Below are positions 56,950-64,000 of a stretch of 64,000 bases of DNA, one piece after another. The translations under genes and the position numbers were made by a program. Source of the stretch: Gordionus sp. m RMFG-2023 (Eukaryota; Nematomorpha; Gordioida; Chordodea; Parachordodidae); the NCBI RefSeq assembly GCF_954871325.1, contig NC_088777.1, positions 19,011,366 through 19,075,365 of the forward strand. The letters are read 5' to 3'. The first letter of the stretch is position 1, and every line of letters begins with the position of its first letter. The notes below the pieces were generated by a model. The model searched no databases. It was not told the origin of the DNA and saw nothing but the letters and a program-made list of their open reading frames with translations.

Positions 56950-57122
56950 TAAAAGAAACTATTTAAATTAATTCTTTTTTAAATCAAATTTATTATTATA
57001 TATATTATTTCTTTATATCTAAAAACATAGTATATATATAAAAAAAGTTAATTTAAACATATTAAACAATCAACGTTAATATATTTTAAAAATAAATAAT
57101 ATTCAAATAAGACTAATCAACA
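56950..57122 (-). repeat. 5' LTR of gypsy element 2
   Basis: 173-bp direct repeat identical to 52369-52541. The CATAC duplication follows directly. Confidence 0.9.
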
Positions 57123-58738
57123 CATACATATACTATTCCTTTTATTTATCCATAAATTTTTTTTTTCAATGTTAGCACTGAGCTAGTATAGCAAAAATGA
57201 AGCTTCCTATAATTAGCAGTTCACTATGTTATTCAAGGATTAAAATATCAGTAATATTCACATTTTTGGTGAAGTGTAAATTTTGTATAATAAACACATC
57301 TCATTTTATTTGTAATAAGCGATTTAAGCTTGCAGAATTGGTCGAACAACTTTTATTTATTTAAATAAACATTTTTATTTATTAAAAAATCTATAAACTT
57401 CTCTAAATCTGACCACTTAGGAAAATTTTTATTTCCATCCATGAAACATTTCAATCCTAGTGACTAAATGACAAAATATCAAACGCAATGTTTATATACA
57501 TTTAAAAATGATCCTTCATAGCATCTACTTAGATTTTTTATCTATTTTTAATATTTGTTTCAAATATGCTATTAGGTTATTTCCAAATTTTCAAAGCAGT
57601 TTTTGTGGCATGTTTCTATTAATTTTTTATTTATTTTCATACAAAGGATAATAATTTCCCGAATTATTTATTTAAAAACTATTATGGGTCGGGATTTCAG
57701 ACGCCATTTAATCGTCAATAACATGCTTGACTAAATGACGTATTAAATCACGAATCGTAATTTTTTTTTTATAAAATACTATATATAAAAAATTAATTCG
57801 ACAAATTGTTATCCTTTGTTTGGATATAAAAAATAATAATTAATGGAAACATGCCACAAAAACCTCTTTGAAAAAATGTAATTTTTGAAAATGGCTTCAT
57901 TTTTAATAGAAATTTTTTTCATATTTTCTTACTATTAACAATTAATGATTTTAAATGATTTGACATTTCAATAACTGAATTACTTTCTTTCTCAACTTTC
58001 ACAAAATTATATGATGTGGAAAATATAGAAAAAATTTTTTAAAATGAAAAATGGTAATATATAGACAAACAAAACTTATTACGATTATTGCAAAAATACT
58101 TTTCCCGTTATAATATGTAAAAATAAATTATTTTTTAAAAAGAGGAGAAATTTAAAAAAATAAAAATAGACGCCGGACATATTTTTAGACATCTCAAATG
58201 AGACCATGTCCTCTTAAAAGAGGGCACCTAGCAACCTTGGTCTTTTCCTTCCCATCTAATTTATAATTTTATTATATTAAATTTAAATATACTTTCTGCT
58301 TGACTGGCACCTTTCTAAAAATACAAAAAAGAAACTAATCATAATCCAAAAAGAAAAATATATATTTCATATTTTTATTTTACCTCCCTTACCAATCATT
58401 CTTATTTCACACCATGAACCTGCCCTTTAGAGCAATCTTAGTCATCTTAATTGATTACAATTATAACTAGTGTCATAAAAAGATACTCTTCTCAACAAGC
58501 TTGACGTCTTGGGCCATTGGTTGTCCACCTTCATTTAACCACAGCTTTTGCCTTCCCATACCAGCTATTCTTTCCAAACATTAGTTCGAACTCTTGTATC
58601 TATTGTATTGTCCTCTAACATTCCACTCTTATATTGTCATCTATTCATCGTACTAAAATTATTTTCTCACTTTTTTAAATTTTTTTATAAAATATTTTTT
58701 TATTTTGGTTTTCAATTTTTAAAAAAATATTCAGTTTT
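57123..58738. other. Non-coding stretch with diverged repeat
   Basis: The 57490-58240 part resembles 2540-3340. Its right portion (GACGCCGGACATAT, then CCATGTCCTCTTAAAAGAGG, then CTAGCAACCTTGG near 58227) looks like a hAT-type terminus, but no opposite end was identified. No coding sequence. Confidence 0.35.
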
Positions 58739-58746
58739 ATAATAAA

Positions 58747-59754
58747 TAGGACTGTGCCGATATTAAATATTGAATCGGCACCGATATTTAGCATTTTTAA
58801 AAATATCGGATCGGGCCGATACCCGTAAAACCGATCCGTTCTTTTTTTTAAAACTTTTTTTATTTTATGTTATATATATTTATATAATTTATTTTACATT
58901 ATTATAATATTTAAAAATATTTTTATTTATTTTTAAAAAAATTGAAAGATTCTAAATCTTTCTTTAAAAAATTCGAAATAATTTGATATTTATTTTTAAA
59001 ACAATGGAATTGAACAACCCCCTCTAAATATTATTTATTTAAATTGAAATCAAAGAGAAACAAGTAACAAATAAAATTATTGAAATCGATAATAATGTAG
59101 ATGACCTGCCATACTTGTAAGAAATCAAGGAATATTTAAAAGAATCTATATAGACGGTATAATAACATATTTTATCTAGTATTGGTTGGGTTATTATGGA
59201 CCTATTTGTTTGGAAACCCACTATTTTAAAATGCTAATTTTATGTCTGTGTTTATTTAGATAACTATATAACATTGATATTATATCCCTCGTGAATCTAC
59301 TTGACTATTGGAGAATAAATGCTGAAAAGTATTCAACTTTGTCAAAACTTGCTTGTAAATTTTTGGCTCTTCCTGCAACAAGTGTCCCATATGAGTCTAT
59401 CTTCAGTACGACAGGGGATATAGATAGTCCACATTGTAGAAGCTTATTGTCAGAAAATCTAGAGGCTCTCATATTTATTAAAAATCTAATACATTATAAT
59501 TTTATATATTAAATAATACAATTTTGTAATTCATATCAAAATATATATATTATTCTAAATAAAATGGATACACTATTAAATGTATATATGTCTTAATTGT
59601 AAAAATAAAAATATTAATAGAAAATTAAATGCATAATTCTATTTTTAATAACTTGGTTTAGGGGGGGGGGGTAAAAATTAATATTAACATCGGATCAGTT
59701 TTGAAGCAATATCGGATTGGATCGGTGAAAAATATGTGAATCGGCACAGCCCTA
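58747..59754 (+). mobile_element. Internally deleted hAT transposon, 1.0 kb
   Basis: The TIRs are TAGGACTGTGCCGATATT at 58747 and GAATCGGCACAGCCCTA ending at 59754. The 8-bp duplication ATAATAAA is exact (58739-58746 and 59755-59762). Subterminal ATCGGATCGGGCCGAT and ATCGGATTGGATCGGTG repeats lie inside. Only the transposase C-terminus is kept. Confidence 0.9.
59291..59512 (+). pseudogene. hATC domain of the 1.0-kb hAT
   Basis: The translation reads LLDYWRINAEKYSTLSKLAC, KFLALPATSVPYESIFSTTG, then LLSENLEALIFIKNLI. It is a complete hATC dimerisation region (PATSVPSERxFSTAGD in relatives), with Tyr in place of the usual Ser before Glu. The catalytic and DNA-binding parts upstream are gone. 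Confidence 0.82.
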
Positions 59755-59762
59755 ATAATAAA

Positions 59763-60560
59763 AAATTCATTGGCAACAATCATATCAAAAAAAACCTGTA
59801 ATTGATAATACATTATGTATTTTATTTTACCACTCCCAAGAAATATATTAAGGAAATTAAAAATCTTTATTCAAAATCAACCATTACTTCATTGTAAAAT
59901 TACCACTAATTAATTAATACACTTATATATTATCTTTTCATTTACATTTAAATACACATTCATTCTTCCTTACTATCTCTTCATCTCTTGCCTTTTTTAT
60001 TTTTTAAACTATCGCCTAATTAATATTGCTCACACAATTTTTTATCTCAAATTTTGTTAAAATTTAAAAAAATTATTCTTTTCTTGGAATAAATTGCTGC
60101 CTTTTATTCCCGTGACGGAAGCCTATCAATTATGATATTTTGGATAATCGTATATGCCATAAATTATTAGCCTAGCTTATTTTATGCCCGACTATATTAT
60201 TAATCTTATATCAAAATTAATATATACAGCAAGACCAATGATGCTGTTGTTTAACTTGGCAGCCATAAAACCAAAAAGTAAATTTTTACTAATTCTATCT
60301 CTACTTTTCAATGTCAATAACTAATATTTAATTATATACCAATTTATGTATTCACTATTCATCTCAATCTCTCCACATATTAATATTTATCACTTTATAA
60401 AAAAATAAAAATAACACAATATAAGATTTATTTTTCATAAATTTTGGTTTAATTTTTATTTAACTTACTAAAAGGCATGCCCATTTTTTTTCCACAAAAT
60501 AAGCTTCCATAGGCTAAGCAAATACGTTTTACATGAAATTTTGATGACATATTTTAAAAA
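59763..60560. other. Non-coding AT-rich stretch
   Basis: Nothing recognisable. Confidence 0.3.
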
Positions 60561-60564
60561 GTGA

Positions 60565-60740
60565 CCTTAACTAGTTACTTACATTTTTTTTTAAAATGAA
60601 CTACCTGTAATTTTTTTTGCAAAAACATAGTTTACTTTAACAACACTATTTTTTAGTAATTTTTTATGTATAAGTATCGGTGGTATCAGTTCGATACTAG
60701 GCAGTATTTGGAATCGGTATTGGCAAAAAGTGGTATCAGT
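60565..60740. repeat. hAT end fragment (GTAACT family) and GGTATCAGT repeats
   Basis: CCTTAACTAGTTACTTAC followed by TTACTTTAACAACACTA (ending near 60648) is a worn terminus of the TAGTGTTGTT hAT family. Directly after it, GTATCGGTGGTATCAGTTCG, GAATCGGTATTGG and GTGGTATCAGTAC form repeated motifs like the end of another element. Confidence 0.45.
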
Positions 60741-60940
60741 ACATCTCGGAATTATAATAATTTGATTTATATTATATTAACTAAAAATATATTCGCAATA
60801 ATTTTTCTAATCCTTCAGGGATCCTTAACATTATCTATAAAGGTTTCGGTTATGGTAGGGGCAAAAAATTATAAATTTTACTGCCTAGTTACGGCACGGC
60901 TGCTTAAAATTAAAAAAGGTTACCATCCGGTTACTTAAAG

Positions 60941-61990
60941 AAAATTATATCTGGTGTTTCGGGTTGGGTTTTGATACATATTTTAAAAAGCACAATAAAT
61001 ATCTAAAATTTATCAGTATAATTATGATTAGAACGTTAGAAGCCAACCAACCCCTATGCATTGTAATATATATACTCGCATATTTACATTACGTTTTCAT
61101 TGTCTATTGCCATTTGATTTGTATTACGTACCATTTATAAATTGTTTTATATTTTGTTTGAAATACTTTGCGAAATTTTTCTAACATTTCACAATTTATG
61201 TTGGTAGTGTGTGAAATTAAATTTTAACCACAAGTACACTTTATTTTTATTTTCGTGTCCTAAGTCACAAAAAAATATCCTCATTAATTTATATTTTATT
61301 TGTAATATAAAATTAAATGCCAAAAAGAAACTAATATAATATTAGAAATTAAATAATATCAATATAAAATTTAAATCCTACCTATCTTCTCCGATGTTTA
61401 AAACGCAAAAAATAATCAAACTAGCATAATAAATAAAAATCATTATATAATATAATGAATTTTAAGATTTGATATATATGCCAATCTTTTATAAGATTTT
61501 TTTTTAGCCTTGTTAATTTCTTAACCTGATAATATTATTCAGTGACCTGCAGCCCCGGAACGCGGCCCGAATCGGGTCTAAAAAATTGGATATATTTTTT
61601 ATAGAACGCGGAGTTCTAATTTTTTCTTTGACAAATAAACAACTATTTGGAATCAGTAAATTCTGCAAATTAAAATTCATTGGGATAGTGTTGAACCGGC
61701 ATATGGTTTAAGGTATGGTCGACGAAAATAAGCTATAAGAAAAAATAACGGAAATATGAATGCTCATATGAATTACGAACAAGTCCAAGGTGAATCTCAA
61801 AATATATAAGTAAGAGTTTGGATGTCGCTTATATTAAATATAAATAGGATGGAAGACGGTCTCATTGCTTCAGAAAAAGTGAAGGCATTGATAGTATTAA
61901 GTAAAAAATTCCCTTAATGAAATAATGGATTCAAAATTAACGAGACTGGATTCGGAAATTGCATTACGCAGGAACGAATAGAGAAGGTTA
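60941..61990. other. Non-coding AT-rich stretch
   Basis: A GC island (CCCCGGAACGCGGCCCG, near 61553) may be a transposon end. Otherwise nothing is supported. Confidence 0.3.
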
Positions 61991-61993
61991 TAG

Positions 61994-64000
61994 GTAGACA
62001 TGTGCGCCGACAGCATTTTCGGCGGCGAATCGATTTAGACGCCGCCTCAAAAATCAGCGGTGGCGCGGCGGCGTCAAATATTTTTCTAACTTAAATTTTT
62101 TAAATTAAATTTATAAATTCATTTGGAAACACTTTTAAAATAAAATTTATACTTTATGTTTATAATTATAATTTAATGATTTCATTAAGTTATAATTATG
62201 AATAAATATTATTTTATTAAGATTTAAAGGACATAATAATGATCTTTTAGAGTTCAAAGTGAGCCCAATAGAAAATGCACGCTTGCTGGGTGTGCTCGTA
62301 GCTGGAACTCACAGGACTTTTCTAGCTAATATTGAAAGTTTAGGAAGATCTAATGCTCTTATCTTCCAAAAGTCGAAGGCATTTTTTATCTTTAAATTAT
62401 AAGGCGAAAATAATGAATAACACTCTTTTTCTAAACTAGTTAAATAGCCTTGTTGTTCTAGGTTATTGTTTTGAATAGATGAATGTTTCGTAGCCAATGA
62501 CTTAAGATAATCGAGTTTTGAAGCAACTTCTGTCGTTCCAGATTCGTTTAATTCGTCCGTGTAAGGACGTAGAGAGGTATCTTGTTGACATAAAAATTCA
62601 ACTGGAGTAATATTTTTTTCCTTTAAATATTCATTTACTATGTTTATAGATTGAAAACGAGGATCCAAAAGTGCTCCTAACACCTAAGTAAAAAAATAAA
62701 AGAAAGAGAAATAATATATAAAAAATAATTTATGTATTTTAAAATACTACCTGAAAATCGGTTATTGGAAATCTATGATCAAATTTAGTAAGCATATTTT
62801 GTTTAAGGGATGCTATGTAAGGACTATCATATTCTTTTACAATTAAATGATTTTTAATTTCACTACGAAATAATAAGGCTAAATTAATAGTAATAAAAAT
62901 TCAATAGTTTTTTGAAGGTTTTAAGAAAATTTAAAAGTTCATGCACCAAGTCCCAATCGGAGTTAAATAATTTGAGATCCGGGTTCTCCATTCTATTTAT
63001 AGAATATTTATAGGATTTTTGTTATTGCCAGTCACACTTTCCAGCATTATTAAAATACTATGCCAACGTATAGGCACATTTAATTTTAAGGTTTTATGTT
63101 TTTTCTCATATGATTTTTGATTTTCACTATCATCATCATACCACAAACGATCTTCATAAAAAGGATCATTATCATCCAAATCTAAAATATCTGATGTATA
63201 TGATAGATTGAAAACATTTTCTTATTTTTAAAATCCGCTGTTTTGAATCTTAAGGCAACTCTAACTTCTCTCACTTTTTTAATGAGATTTTCTATTTTAT
63301 TAACCTTTTTTATTCCATCGACTGTCACTAGATTATGTAATCCATGCCCCAAACATAAATGATGGCCATATTCTCCTAGACGAACACTTTTCTTTACATT
63401 GGGTCCTGCATCCGTAACCATTTGAATTTTCTTGGACCCTAAATCAAATTCATTTTCAACTTTTTCTATTTCGGAAAGAATAGTCTCAGCGGTATGTTTT
63501 TGAGTGACATGATGTGTCGCTAATGTATAAAATACTATTAAAATTATTATCTATTTCGTGAAATGTAAAGGTGATATAATTTCGCTGTCTATATTTGTCG
63601 GTCCACATATCAAAAGTTATAGCACAAAATTTTGGACCTATATTAATTTGTTGGCATATGAATGCTTTCATTGATAAATACACATCATCTAATCCACTTC
63701 GGCTAAGTGTAGTTCTATCTGGTAATTCTTTGGCATCTGAAATAATGCCATATTTCTACATAATTAAAAGTTAATAATAAAAATTTTATGCCATAAAAAA
63801 TTCTAAATGTGGGATGTTATAAAATAATTAAATATCCTAACAGTTAAAAATTAAGATTGCTCTATAAAAAATTATAATTTTAAAAATAACCTTTAGAAAA
63901 TCTTGCATTCCAGTATTATTTATAGAAGATGCAACACATGAGAACATAATTCCTTACCAGAATCCATTTTTTATCTTTTATAGGGTCAGTTGTATCTTTT
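61994..64000 (-). mobile_element. hAT transposon running off the right edge
   Basis: The left terminus is TAGACATGTGCGCCGACAGC, followed by GC-rich subterminal repeats (TTTTCGGCGGCG, GACGCCGCC, GGCGCGGCGGCG). The minus strand carries most of a BED-type hAT transposase whose N-terminus lies beyond the window. The other TIR is not visible. Confidence 0.8.
62240..63960 (-). pseudogene. hAT transposase, partial
   Basis: Blocks from the N-terminal side: ELPDRTTLSRSGLDD, FCAITFDMWTDKYRQRNYIT, MVTDAGPNVKKSV, HHLCLGHGLHNLVTV, KLNVPIRWHSILIMLESV, then after a 67-nt intron VLGALLDPRFQSINIV, AFDFWKIRALDLPKLSILA and a hATC stretch VPATSTPSKRAFSIG near 62310-62255. Breaks occur between several blocks, and Lys replaces the usual Glu after PS in hATC, so it is likely inactive. 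It is one of the better-preserved hAT genes here. Confidence 0.8.

Larger units (their letters stand above)
52369..57122 (-). mobile_element. Ty3/gypsy LTR retroelement, young and nearly whole
   Basis: The LTRs are 52369-52541 and 56950-57122, both 173 bp and identical as far as I can read. The target duplication is CATAC (52364-52368 and 57123-57127). A primer-site-like TGGTGCCCCGGTTACGG follows the 5' LTR and a purine tract GAAGAGGGGGA precedes the 3' LTR. Gag, protease, reverse transcriptase, RNase H and integrase occur in gypsy order. It looks close to whole with about three interruptions, some of which could be frame changes the family uses. Identical LTRs imply recent insertion. Confidence 0.92.

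Noticed and set aside
60666-60938. 90-codon plus-strand frame
   Set aside because: Its first third is translated GGTATCAGT repeat and the remainder is AT-rich noise.

Overview
The window is a very AT-rich stretch of a eukaryotic nuclear genome, probably from a fast-evolving invertebrate. Three things suggest a eukaryote: spliceosomal introns, one conserved single-copy gene (a FRA10AC1 homologue), and a dense layer of hAT DNA transposons and Ty3/gypsy elements whose pol proteins resemble those common in animals. The lineage cannot be fixed from the sequence. No bacterial operon, rRNA, tRNA or CRISPR array was seen.

Host genes are sparse. On the minus strand, 15540 down to 4975 encodes a complete seven-exon FRA10AC1 homologue (343 codons by my splice model). 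Three of its introns are only 42-45 nt and two are 214 and 405 nt. Intron 4 is about 8.8 kb because it holds two complete hAT insertions and about 2 kb of degenerate satellite. A second likely host gene at 30764-32539 (minus) is a 591-codon open frame ending in a clean RING-H2 finger. A few short frames (for example 17521-17709) may be host exon remnants.

Nearly everything else is mobile DNA, much of it nested. At 20857-29921 a hAT element (TIRs, 8-bp target duplication) was split by a Ty3/gypsy element (21445-28849, 5-bp duplication). At 32813-34211 a hAT-like element carries a 223-bp MITE. At 34845-37731 lies a 2.9-kb hAT-like element with an exact 8-bp duplication. From about 38.2 to 48.8 kb an old hAT was hit by a short non-autonomous element (39884-40921) and then by a 7.8-kb composite (40927-48720). 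That composite is two 3.2-kb fold-back hAT copies flanking a 1.4-kb spacer. Only its outer ends carry the target-site duplication, so the pair appears to have moved as one unit. Further right are a hAT with exact duplications (50027-52199), a young, nearly whole Ty3/gypsy element with identical 173-bp LTRs (52369-57122), a small hAT (58747-59754) and a hAT running off the right edge (61994-64000).

Splice signals are readable in both host and transposon coding sequence, and many introns are 42-49 nt, so the tiny introns look like a property of this genome. Repeat copies in several places share termini or interior sequence, which suggests active hAT families and dependent non-autonomous elements.
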